Shown: positions 1 to 6,482 of the stretch, piece after piece | Layout of the letters: every line of letters starts with the position of its first letter | How positions within the stretch are numbered: the stretch's first letter is position 1 | From: Prevotella sp. UBA4268 | GTDB lineage: Bacteria > Bacteroidota > Bacteroidia > Bacteroidales > Bacteroidaceae | Length of the DNA stretch: 13,886 bases | Direction of reading: 5' to 3' | NCBI GenBank assembly: GCA_002395135.1 | Contig: DGWC01000070.1 | Location: 1 to 13,886, forward strand | Notes under the pieces: generated by a model | What the model was told of the DNA's origin: nothing | What the model saw: the letters and a program-made list of their open reading frames with translations, nothing else | Database searches by the model: none | Translations under genes and position numbers: made by a program

Positions 1-21
1 TAATATTTAAATGATTTTTTT

Positions 22-94
22 GCGGAAATAGCTCAGTTGGTAGAGCACAACCTTGCCAAGGTTGTGGTCGCGGGTCCGAGTCCCGTTTTCCGCT
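22..94 (+). tRNA. tRNA-Gly, anticodon GCC
   Basis: The sequence folds into a full cloverleaf. The acceptor stem is GCGGAAA (22-28) with TTTCCGC (87-93), the D stem GCTC/GAGC (31-34/43-46), the anticodon stem CAACC/GGTTG (48-52/60-64), and the seven-base anticodon loop TTGCCAA carries GCC at 55-57. The T stem is 70-74/82-86 with one G-T pair. Base 94 (T) is the discriminator and no CCA is encoded. This tRNA would read GGC and GGT codons. One oddity is the T loop TCCGAGT (75-81): C occupies the position of the almost universal U55, while C56, G57 and A58 are normal. No clear promoter is visible in the 21 bases upstream, so it may belong to a longer transcript that starts outside the window. Confidence 0.96.
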
Positions 95-116
95 CTTCCC
101 CTTGGTTTAGGAAGAG
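93..116 (+). terminator. Hairpin just after the tRNA, possible terminator or processing structure
   Basis: CTCTTCC (93-99) pairs with GGAAGAG (110-116) around a ten-base loop. The following sequence is only moderately T-rich, so termination is uncertain. The first two bases of the left arm are the last acceptor base and the discriminator of the tRNA, so this hairpin could compete with the tRNA 3' end or guide its processing. Confidence 0.4.
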
Positions 117-149
117 ACTTTACAGTTATTTACAAGAAAAACAACGTAC

Positions 150-698
150 ATGAATTTATACATACGCTATTTTGACAATGAGACATTAGTTACTAATGTC
201 GATGATGCAATTGATTTTCTGCGTTCTATTCCCGAGGTGGGAATGAATCCTGATTTGGAAGCAGATGTCAGGGAATATGCTGAAAGTGAAGTGTATTACC
301 CCAAGCGGTACAAAGTGCGCCCACGTGTTTATTTCATCATCATCAAGACAGAGGCTGCCACAATGCTTGATTTCAAGCAGAAGAAAGCCTTGCGTTCTAC
401 ATTGGCAGCAGAAGCAGAGCATAGGGAGATTATTCCCCCTGCTATAGCACGTCTTAATGAGGAGCGTCCTGGATGGTATGAAGCATCGCTTGATTTCAAG
501 CGCGTTGTCATGGTTCCTTCCACTGGCAAGCATGAATATCGTGACACACGTTTTGTGGCGCAGTTGAAAGCCAATAGCGCATATGATGCCTATACGAGGA
601 TCGTGGAGCATCTGCGCGGTAGGGTTGATAGCCGTAGTCAGTTCCCGTCCGCGAAGGGAAAGAATTTTAAGTTCAAGTATCTTGGACACTGGAAGTGA
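150..698 (+). CDS. Conserved-looking hypothetical protein upstream of ssb
   Basis: I do not recognise this 182-residue protein as a member of a named family. It starts at the only well-placed ATG after the tRNA and its hairpin. There is no signal peptide, membrane segment or cysteine motif, and it looks soluble. The N-terminal 45 residues are acidic. A hydrophobic strand PRVYFIIIKT (58-67) follows, then a charged helical region with many Lys, Arg and Glu, and a basic C terminus ending near KGKNFKFKYLGHWK. The gene ends 25 bases before ssb on the same strand, so the two are probably co-transcribed. That neighbourhood hints at a housekeeping role linked to DNA or RNA, but this is inference from position only. 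The length, even codon use and absence of a longer competing frame support a real gene. Confidence 0.8.
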   Translation: MNLYIRYFDNETLVTNVDDAIDFLRSIPEVGMNPDLEADVREYAESEVYYPKRYKVRPRVYFIIIKTEAATMLDFKQKKALRSTLAAEAEHREIIPPAIARLNEERPGWYEASLDFKRVVMVPSTGKHEYRDTRFVAQLKANSAYDAYTRIVEHLRGRVDSRSQFPSAKGKNFKFKYLGHWK

Positions 699-723
699 TA
701 AAACCAACAAAAGAACAGAAGGT

Positions 724-1134
724 ATGAATAAGGTAATGTTGATCGGGAATGTCGGAAAAGACCCTGACGTTAGATACTACGACCAAGACCAGGCTGTAGC
801 ACAGGTTTCTCTTGCCACAACAGAACGTGGGTATACTCTGCAGAACGGGACGCAGGTGCCAGACAGAACAGACTGGCACAATCTTGTCTTTTATCGAAAC
901 CTGGCCAAAATTGTAGAGCAATATGTTCATAAAGGGGACAAACTCTACGTGGAAGGAAGAATCAGATACCGTTCATACGACACTCAGAAGGGTGAGCGGC
1001 GGTATGTGACAGAGATTCTTGTGGAGAACATGGAAATGCTTACTCCAAAACAAACTCAGCCGTCTGCTTCGGCAGGAATGGTATCCGATACGCCTGTAAC
1101 ACCGTCCGAAAGCAATAAAGAACTGCCGTTCTGA
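724..1134 (+). CDS. ssb: Single-stranded DNA-binding protein
   Basis: This 136-residue protein coats single-stranded DNA during replication, recombination and repair. It begins MNKVMLIGNVGKDPDVRYY, the classic SSB OB-fold start, followed by VAQVSLATTE, DWHNLVFYRNLAKIVEQYV and the KGDKLYVEGRIRYRSY strand. A short linker rich in Ser, Thr and Pro leads to the C-terminal tip ELPF, the docking peptide for partner proteins; this tip is less acidic than the usual DDDLPF. The same frame is open back to 583, but the family start is clearly the ATG at 724 and the extra upstream residues overlap the preceding gene. The gldE start codon follows the stop with only one base between, which suggests translational coupling. 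Confidence 0.96.
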   Translation: MNKVMLIGNVGKDPDVRYYDQDQAVAQVSLATTERGYTLQNGTQVPDRTDWHNLVFYRNLAKIVEQYVHKGDKLYVEGRIRYRSYDTQKGERRYVTEILVENMEMLTPKQTQPSASAGMVSDTPVTPSESNKELPF

Positions 1135-1135
1135 C

Positions 1136-2479
1136 ATGGATATTTCAACATTACAAGCAACTTTATCTGAGGTTCATTTATTAGAGCCAGGACTGGGTGT
1201 CGTTATCGCCGCAGTGCTGGCTGTCGTTTTATTGGTATTTTCCGGTTTTGCCAGCGGATCTGAAATCGCATTTTTCAGTCTGTCACCGACAGACTTAAAT
1301 GACATGGATGCTGATCGTAACCGAGCCGACCGCAATATAGAACTGCTTCGTAAGGATAGTGAACGCACTTTGGCAACCATTCTGATTGCCAACAACTTTG
1401 TGAATGTCACCATTATCATGCTCTGCAACTATGTCTTTGTGAATTTAGTTGATTTTGGAAATGCTCATTGGTTGCAGTTCTTGTGTATCACAGTGATACT
1501 CACATTCCTTCTCTTGCTTTTTGGCGAAATCATGCCTAAGATCTATGCACGTCAGAACCCATTGAAATTCTGTAGAAGAGTAGTTGGAGGAATACTTATC
1601 ATGCGCCGTTTGTTTTGGCCGTTAGAGTCGGTGTTGCTGCGCAGTGGCATTCTTGCAAAAAAGGTCGTGCAGCACGATAACCGTGTATTAAGCGTGGATG
1701 ACTTGGAGCAGGCTCTGGAACTTACAGACAAAGATGACATCAAGGAGGAACAGAGTATGTTGAAAGGTATTATCCGGTTTGGCGACGAGACGGCAAAGGA
1801 GGTGATGACAAGTCGTCAAGATGTCGTTGACTTGGATATTAAAAGCAGTTTCGCAGATGTCATTCACTGTGTTGTTGAGAACAACTACAGCCGTATTCCT
1901 GTTTATCAAGACAATTCTGATAACATCCGTGGCGTGCTGTACATCAAGGATTTGCTGCCTCATCTTGGGAAACCAGCCACTTTTCGGTGGCAGAGTCTGA
2001 TTCGTCCTCCTTATTTCGTTCCAGAAACAAAGAAAATAGATGATTTGTTGCGAGAATTTCAGGACAACAAGGTGCATATAGCAATTGTCGTAGATGAATT
2101 TGGCGGCACCAGTGGTATTGTAACGCTTGAGGATATCTTGGAAGAAATCGTCGGTGAGATTAATGACGAGTATGACGAGGAGGAAAAAACGTTTACAAGA
2201 CTAAATAAGAATACATACGTGTTCGAAGGAAAAACATTATTGAGCGATTTCTGTAGAATATTGGAAATTGACGATGATGAGTTTGACGAAGTGGGGGGCG
2301 ATGCTGACACCTTGGCAGGTTTATTGCTTGAAATCAAGGGCGATTTTCCCAAGATTCATGAGAAATTGGAGTACAAGCACTATTTCTTTGAGATTCTCCA
2401 ATTGGAAGAACGTAGAATTTCACGTGTGAAAGTGGTATTGAAGGAATCGGATCAGAACGTTAAAGACAAGGAAAACTAA
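1136..2479 (+). CDS. gldE: GldE-like CNNM/CBS/CorC membrane protein
   Basis: The 447-residue protein has the hemolysin C/CorC architecture. A CNNM transmembrane domain with hydrophobic stretches near 20-50, 80-105, 112-138 and 147-162 contains the conserved GSEIAFFSLS (41-50) and GEIMPKIYA (130-138). A pair of CBS domains follows (about 222-342), including YSRIPVY and FGGTSGIVTLEDILEEIVGE, then a CorC_HlyC domain (about 352-437). Relatives move or sense Mg2+/Co2+ at the inner membrane. In gliding Bacteroidetes the homologue GldE works with the lipoprotein GldD, but no other gliding gene is present here and Prevotella-like bacteria do not glide, so ion transport is the safer role. The ssb-gldE order is common in this phylum. 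The stop codon overlaps the next start (taATG). Confidence 0.9.
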   Translation: MDISTLQATLSEVHLLEPGLGVVIAAVLAVVLLVFSGFASGSEIAFFSLSPTDLNDMDADRNRADRNIELLRKDSERTLATILIANNFVNVTIIMLCNYVFVNLVDFGNAHWLQFLCITVILTFLLLLFGEIMPKIYARQNPLKFCRRVVGGILIMRRLFWPLESVLLRSGILAKKVVQHDNRVLSVDDLEQALELTDKDDIKEEQSMLKGIIRFGDETAKEVMTSRQDVVDLDIKSSFADVIHCVVENNYSRIPVYQDNSDNIRGVLYIKDLLPHLGKPATFRWQSLIRPPYFVPETKKIDDLLREFQDNKVHIAIVVDEFGGTSGIVTLEDILEEIVGEINDEYDEEEKTFTRLNKNTYVFEGKTLLSDFCRILEIDDDEFDEVGGDADTLAGLLLEIKGDFPKIHEKLEYKHYFFEILQLEERRISRVKVVLKESDQNVKDKEN

Positions 2480-3072
2480 TGCCTCTCGTATCCATCTCTC
2501 CAGTTTTTCATCATGACGCGTATGTCGGTATTTGGGAAATGACAGAGAGTCCGACTGTCTTTAGTGCATGGTATGACGAAGCGTCGCGTCTTTATAAATC
2601 AACAATTCGTCAGAAAGAATACGTTTGTGTTAGGGCATTGTTACATGCTATGGTAGGCCGTAACATGTCAATTCTTCATAATGGTGATGGAAAACCGTAT
2701 TTGGAAAACGGGCATCAGATCAGTGTGAGTCATACCAAAGGCTTCTGTGCCGTAATTCTGTCTAAGCATCATCCTGTTGGAATAGATATAGAGTATATGA
2801 GTGACAGGGTGGGGAAGATTGCTGGAAAGTTCATTCGTGAAGATGAAAAGGCTTTGTCAACTGTACATCAATTGCTTCATTGGTGCGGCAAAGAAACTGT
2901 TTATAAACTCTTTTCTTCCGACCAACTTGTTTTTTTCGAGATGAAGGTCGAACCATTTGAACTTTCTGAGCAAGGTGTTGTGAGTATAAGTAATTTAAAA
3001 CGAAACGTGACGGCAGAAGTAGAATACGTTGTGCAGCCACAGTATGTGCTTACTTATAGCATTTTGTACTAA
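2479..3072 (+). CDS. 4'-phosphopantetheinyl transferase (Sfp/AcpT type)
   Basis: This 197-residue enzyme would move the phosphopantetheine arm of coenzyme A onto a serine of carrier proteins, giving holo-ACP or holo-peptidyl carriers. The family motifs appear in order: GKPYL (71-75), ISVSHT (81-86), the Mg2+-binding VGIDIE (100-105, with D103 and E105), and W-C-GKETVYK (135-143, with K138, E139 and K143). The length is normal for the compact Sfp-like group. Its ATG shares one base with the gldE stop, so it is probably translated by re-initiation after gldE. The specific carrier target cannot be read from the sequence; fatty-acid ACP is the default guess. The pantothenate genes panC and panD further right feed the same cofactor pathway, though they are not adjacent. 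Confidence 0.9.
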   Translation: MPLVSISPVFHHDAYVGIWEMTESPTVFSAWYDEASRLYKSTIRQKEYVCVRALLHAMVGRNMSILHNGDGKPYLENGHQISVSHTKGFCAVILSKHHPVGIDIEYMSDRVGKIAGKFIREDEKALSTVHQLLHWCGKETVYKLFSSDQLVFFEMKVEPFELSEQGVVSISNLKRNVTAEVEYVVQPQYVLTYSILY

Positions 3073-3109
3073 ATCTTTATTTTTGGCGACCAAATAAGGG
3101 AATATTGCG

Positions 3110-3137
3110 CTAAAATATCAAAAAAAACACATTTTAG
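3110..3137. repeat. AT-rich inverted repeat after the phosphopantetheinyl transferase gene
   Basis: CTAAAAT (3110-3116) is mirrored by ATTTTAG (3131-3137) around an A-rich 14-base loop. The stem is weak in G and C and no T run follows, so it is a poor terminator. It ends two bases before the -33 element of the promoter at 3140, so it could be a protein-binding site instead. A chance repeat in AT-rich DNA is also possible. Confidence 0.3.
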
Positions 3138-3139
3138 TA

Positions 3140-3169
3140 TTGCTATTAAAAAAAATCATTGTATCTTTG
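3140..3169 (+). promoter_or_regulatory. Bacteroidetes-type promoter with no downstream ORF
   Basis: TTG (3140-3142), a 19-base spacer and TATCTTTG (3162-3169) match the Bacteroidetes -33/-7 consensus exactly. Transcription would begin near 3173-3178. No reading frame of useful size follows on this strand before the hairpin at 3240-3271; the only ATGs there are stopped after one or two codons. Confidence 0.65.
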
Positions 3170-3174
3170 CAATC

Positions 3175-3280
3175 GACAAACATAACATTTAATAAGGATT
3201 AGTTTTTTTTAGTGGTTAATTTAGTTTTAGTAAGTATGTAAAGGGGACATGTCGTGAGACACGCCCCCTTTGATTTTATC
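3175..3280 (+). ncRNA. Putative small RNA of about 100 bases
   Basis: This is an inferred transcript running from the promoter at 3140-3169 to the hairpin at 3240-3271. It has no coding capacity on the plus strand. The 5' half is U-rich and low in structure (a run of eight T at 3203-3210), and the 3' end is the stable hairpin followed by a T-rich stretch, the usual shape of a bacterial small RNA. I recognise no RNA family in it. It could instead be the relic of a lost gene's promoter beside the proS terminator. The ends are approximate. Confidence 0.35.
3240..3271. terminator. Hairpin between the phosphopantetheinyl transferase gene and proS, probable bidirectional terminator
   Basis: AAAGGGG (3240-3246) pairs with CCCCTTT (3265-3271). 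Inside, TGTC/GACA closes a GTGA loop, which fits the stable GNRA class, with a small internal loop between the two stems. On the plus strand GATTTTATC follows; on the minus strand the hairpin lies about 25 bases past the proS stop. It therefore probably ends proS transcription and may also end the putative small RNA. Confidence 0.7.
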
Positions 3281-3296
3281 CGTTGTTTTGCGATAA

Positions 3297-4778
3297 TCAG
3301 TAACTGCGAGCAATGATTACGCGTTTGTTTGCCGGTTTTCCTGAAACCATGTCTACTCCAGGTGTCTGCTCTACACCGAAAGGTACGCAGCGTATTGTTG
3401 CCTGAGTATCTTCTTTGATCTTGGCTTCTGTTTCTGCTGTTCCGTCCCAATGGCAAAGGAAGAAACCACCATCCTTTACCCTTTCCTTGAATTCCTCATA
3501 GTTGTCGCATTCATAGATGCGTGCATCGCGGTATGCTTTTGCTTTGTTGAAAATGATCTGCTGTATTTCATCAAGCAGTTTTTCCACATATTCAACAATG
3601 CCTTCAAGTGGGTGGGTTTCCTTTTCGAGTGTATCACGACGCATCACTTCGATGGTTCCGTTCTCCAAATCGCGTCCGCCCATAACAAGACGTACAGGAA
3701 TACCCTTTAACTCATAATCGGCGAATTTGAATCCTGGGCGCTTGTTGTCGGAATCGTCGTATTTAACAGAGATTCCTGCAGCACGCAACTCGTCGATGAT
3801 CGGCCGTAGACGTTCACTGATGGCTTCCAATTGCTCAGCCCCCTTGGTGATGGGTACGATAACAACCTGGATGGGAGCAAGGCGCGGCGGCAATACAAGT
3901 CCGTTGTCATCGCTGTGGGTCATAATCAATGCACCTATCAGACGCGTAGACACGCCCCATGATGTAGCCCAAACATACTCTGGCTTATTCTCTTTATTCA
4001 GGTAGGTAACCTCAAAAGCCTTGGCGAAGTTCTGACCCAGGAAATGGCTTGTTCCACTTTGAAGTGCTTTTCCATCTTGCATCATTGCCTCTATGGTATA
4101 CGTGTCAAGTGCTCCTGCAAATCGCTCTGTCTCGCTTTTCACTCCTTGCACCACGGGTACAGCCATCCATTCCTCTGCAAATTTGGCGTATACTTTCAGC
4201 ATTCTCTGTGCTTCTTCCTCAGCCTCTTCCCGTGTGGCATGGGCGGTATGACCTTCTTGCCAGAGGAATTCGCTAGTACGGAGGAAGGGCCGGGTGCGCA
4301 TCTCCCATCGCATCACGTTGCACCACTGGTTGCACATGAGCGGCAGATCACGCCAAGAGTGAATCCAATTCTTATATGTATTCCAAATAATTGTCTCTGA
4401 TGTGGGGCGGACAATTAACTCTTCCTCTAATTTGGCGGCAGGATCTACTTCCACTCCGCTTTTGTCTTCTTTGGCGCGAAGACGGTAATGCGTGACAACA
4501 GCGCATTCTTTTGCAAAACCCTCAACATGTTCTGCCTCTCTTGATAGGAATGATTTGGGTATGAGAAGAGGGAAATAGGCATTCTGCGCACCTGTTTCCT
4601 TAAACATCTTATCCAACTGCTGTTGCATCTTTTCCCAAATGGCGTAGCCGTAGGGTTTGATAACCATACATCCGCGCACTGCTGACTGTTCTGCCAAATC
4701 AGCCTTTATAACCAAGTCGTTGAACCACTGACTATAGTTGTCTGCTCTCTTGGTCAAATCTTTCAGTTCTTTTGCCAT
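3297..4778 (-). CDS. proS: Prolyl-tRNA synthetase, archaeal/eukaryotic type
   Basis: This 493-residue class II enzyme charges tRNA-Pro with proline. It belongs to the short archaeal/eukaryote-like type that is normal in Bacteroidetes, without the large editing insertion of the E. coli form. Visible signatures are the motif 1 region [16 protein letters not shown] (37-52), RPTSET (124-129), the motif 2 region [20 protein letters not shown] (157-176), motif 3 with [13 protein letters not shown] (290-302), and the anticodon-binding domain from about 303. The C-terminal domain ends in Tyr, as in relatives. Of the zinc-site cysteines I see only C424, C442 and C464, so that site may be incomplete. 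The frame is open to 4844, but [11 protein letters not shown] at 4778 is the family start; the extra residues would lie across the promoter. Confidence 0.96.
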   Translation of the reverse strand: MAKELKDLTKRADNYSQWFNDLVIKADLAEQSAVRGCMVIKPYGYAIWEKMQQQLDKMFKETGAQNAYFPLLIPKSFLSREAEHVEGFAKECAVVTHYRLRAKEDKSGVEVDPAAKLEEELIVRPTSETIIWNTYKNWIHSWRDLPLMCNQWCNVMRWEMRTRPFLRTSEFLWQEGHTAHATREEAEEEAQRMLKVYAKFAEEWMAVPVVQGVKSETERFAGALDTYTIEAMMQDGKALQSGTSHFLGQNFAKAFEVTYLNKENKPEYVWATSWGVSTRLIGALIMTHSDDNGLVLPPRLAPIQVVIVPITKGAEQLEAISERLRPIIDELRAAGISVKYDDSDNKRPGFKFADYELKGIPVRLVMGGRDLENGTIEVMRRDTLEKETHPLEGIVEYVEKLLDEIQQIIFNKAKAYRDARIYECDNYEEFKERVKDGGFFLCHWDGTAETEAKIKEDTQATIRCVPFGVEQTPGVDMVSGKPANKRVIIARSY

Positions 4779-4811
4779 ATTAATAATGAATAATGTTTGT
4801 CTTTTTGGCTG

Positions 4812-4844
4812 CAAAAGTACGAAAAAAAATGCTATTATCGGCAA
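4812..4844 (-). promoter_or_regulatory. Promoter of proS
   Basis: Read on the minus strand, TTG (4842-4844) is followed after 22 bases by TACTTTTG (4812-4819), a match to the TAnnTTTG -7 element. A T run and CG lie directly before it, a common context in this phylum. The spacer is slightly longer than the usual 19-21. It lies 34 bases before the chosen proS ATG, which also supports that start. Confidence 0.6.
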
Positions 4845-4891
4845 ATAACAGTCATTCTTCTTTTCAAAAACCTTAAAAATGTTTATTTTGC

Positions 4892-4921
4892 TTGTAAATT
4901 CAGAAAATTGAATTATCTTTG
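4892..4921 (+). promoter_or_regulatory. Promoter of the OmpA-like lipoprotein gene
   Basis: TTG (4892-4894), a 19-base spacer and TATCTTTG (4914-4921) match the Bacteroidetes consensus. The leader to the ATG is about 50 bases and AT-rich. This promoter may drive the whole plus-strand run through mtgA and the helicase gene. Confidence 0.7.
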
Positions 4922-4973
4922 CATTGTTTTTATAGACAGATAATTAGTATAAACAATTTAAATTTACAAAACA

Positions 4974-5690
4974 ATGAAATCATTTAGGTTATCAATTTTG
5001 GGACTTTGCTCCCTCGTATTGCTTTCAGGTTGTGGCATGAACAACACAGCCAAAGGTGGACTCATTGGTGGTGGCGGTGGTGCCGCTCTTGGTGGTATCC
5101 TCGGTCAGATTATCGGTAAGAATACAAAGAGCACGGCTATTGGTGCTGCCATTGGTGCTGCTGTAGGAACAACTGCTGGTGTGCTCATCGGCAAGAAAAT
5201 GGATAAGGCAAAGGCTGCTGCTGCTGCTGTAGAGAACGCCAAGGTAGAAGGTATTACCGATGCCAATGGCAATACACTGGGAGTAAAGGTTACATTTGAC
5301 TCTGGTATCCTCTTCCCGTCAAGCAGTTCTACACTTCAGGCATCTGCTAAGAACTCTCTTACTGAGTTTGCAAACGTGCTGAAGGCAAATACTGGTGCTG
5401 ATGTTGCCATCAAGGGCTACACCGATAATCAGGGCTGGAAGAATTCTACCGCCGAGCAGAGCATAGAGAAGAACGAAACTCTCTCACTGCAGCGTGCACA
5501 GTCAGTTCAGAAGTATCTGGCTGCTCAGGGTGTTGGCGGACAGATTAAGAGTGTGGAAGGTCTTGGACAGGCAGATCCTGTTGCTGACAATTCTACTGCT
5601 GCTGGTCGTCAGCAGAACCGTCGCGTAGAGGTATACCTCTATCCGAGTCAGGACATGATCAATGCTGCTAATAATGGTACTTTGCAGTAA
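4974..5690 (+). CDS. OmpA-family lipoprotein with glycine-zipper segment
   Basis: This 238-residue envelope protein carries a lipoprotein signal peptide with lipobox LSGC, so C20 is the lipidated residue. Residues about 27-75 are a glycine-zipper region with repeated GGxxG and GAAIGAA patterns that could pack against or insert into a membrane. An Ala-rich stretch follows (78-88). The C-terminal half (about 103-222) is an OmpA-type peptidoglycan-binding domain: VTFDSGILFPSSSSTL, GYTDN (148-152), LSLQRAQSV (170-178) and GRQQNRRVEVYL (211-222) supply the Asp and Arg that grip diaminopimelate in the family. It probably tethers the outer membrane to the cell wall. The cell-wall enzyme gene that follows 33 bases later fits that role. 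It has its own promoter. Confidence 0.92.
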   Translation: MKSFRLSILGLCSLVLLSGCGMNNTAKGGLIGGGGGAALGGILGQIIGKNTKSTAIGAAIGAAVGTTAGVLIGKKMDKAKAAAAAVENAKVEGITDANGNTLGVKVTFDSGILFPSSSSTLQASAKNSLTEFANVLKANTGADVAIKGYTDNQGWKNSTAEQSIEKNETLSLQRAQSVQKYLAAQGVGGQIKSVEGLGQADPVADNSTAAGRQQNRRVEVYLYPSQDMINAANNGTLQ

Positions 5691-5723
5691 AGCAGATAAA
5701 AACGCAGATTATTATTTAGCGCA

Positions 5724-6455
5724 TTGAAAATCATAAAGAAAACTATCAGATGGATGGTGGTGGCATTTTTTGCTTCCACCATCCTTGCTGTTGCAGCATT
5801 TCGGTTTGTTCCTGTGTTTGTCACCCCATTGATGCTAATCAGATTGATAGAACAACATCAACAAGGAGAACCGCTGAAGTTAAAGCACCACTGGGTTCCG
5901 TTGTCAGGGATGTCGCCCAGTATGCCTGTTGCGGTAATGGCAAGTGAAGATCAGAGATTTCTTAAACATCATGGTTTTGATTACCAAGCGATAGAAAAGG
6001 CAGCCATACGTAATCTGGAGAGTAAAAAGAAATTAGGTGCCAGCACGATAAGCCAGCAAACAGCAAAGAATGTTTTCCTTTGGCCGGGACGTTCTTGGGT
6101 GAGAAAAGGGCTTGAAGCCTATTTCACCGTATTGATGGAGTTGATGTGGAGTAAACAGCGAATTATGGAGGTTTATCTTAATTCCATTGAGATGGGAAAT
6201 GGAATTTATGGTGTCGAGGCCGTGGCAAAAGAGCATTTTGGGTGCTCTGCCAAGGAATTGACACGTGCCAACTGTGCGCTGATTGCAGCAACGCTGCCTA
6301 ATCCTCGCAAATTTTCCTCAAAATCCCCTTCAGACTATATGGTAAAACGTAAGTATAGGATTATGAAGGAGATGAAGTTCATTCCTTTATTCCCTTTGGA
6401 AGGTCAGGATGTAGATCCCCGTACTGTTGACGGAGGCATTTATAAAAAAAGATGA
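5724..6455 (+). CDS. mtgA: Monofunctional biosynthetic peptidoglycan transglycosylase
   Basis: This 243-residue glycosyltransferase family 51 protein would polymerise lipid II into glycan strands at the inner membrane. A basic N terminus and one membrane anchor (about 10-36) precede the catalytic domain. Motifs visible are ASEDQRFLKHHGFD (73-86, catalytic E75), GASTISQQTAKN (105-116), RKGLEAYFTVLMEL (127-140), SKQRIMEVYLNSIEMGNGIYG (143-163) and the end of the fold around LIAATLPNPRKF. There is no transpeptidase domain, which separates it from bifunctional penicillin-binding proteins. The start is TTG: the next in-frame ATG, at residue 11, would remove the basic residues before the anchor. 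It lies between the wall-binding lipoprotein and a helicase gene. Confidence 0.93.
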   Translation: MKIIKKTIRWMVVAFFASTILAVAAFRFVPVFVTPLMLIRLIEQHQQGEPLKLKHHWVPLSGMSPSMPVAVMASEDQRFLKHHGFDYQAIEKAAIRNLESKKKLGASTISQQTAKNVFLWPGRSWVRKGLEAYFTVLMELMWSKQRIMEVYLNSIEMGNGIYGVEAVAKEHFGCSAKELTRANCALIAATLPNPRKFSSKSPSDYMVKRKYRIMKEMKFIPLFPLEGQDVDPRTVDGGIYKKR

Positions 6456-6482
6456 TGTTATTATAAGAATAGTATTATTACT

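Noticed and set aside
583..723. Upstream in-frame extension of ssb to 583
   Set aside because: It overlaps the preceding gene in another frame, and the SSB family begins exactly at MNKVMLIG at 724.
1136..2479. GldE as evidence for a gliding/type IX secretion locus
   Set aside because: No gldD or other gliding gene is nearby, and the CNNM/CBS/CorC architecture is shared with general ion transporters.
4779..4844. Upstream extension of proS by 22 residues
   Set aside because: The extra codons cover the promoter elements, and the family start is [11 protein letters not shown] at 4778.
5041..5230. Gly/Ala-rich repetitive DNA in the lipoprotein gene as a tandem repeat
   Set aside because: The repetition comes from a protein-level glycine-zipper pattern with varied codons; no exact DNA unit repeats.
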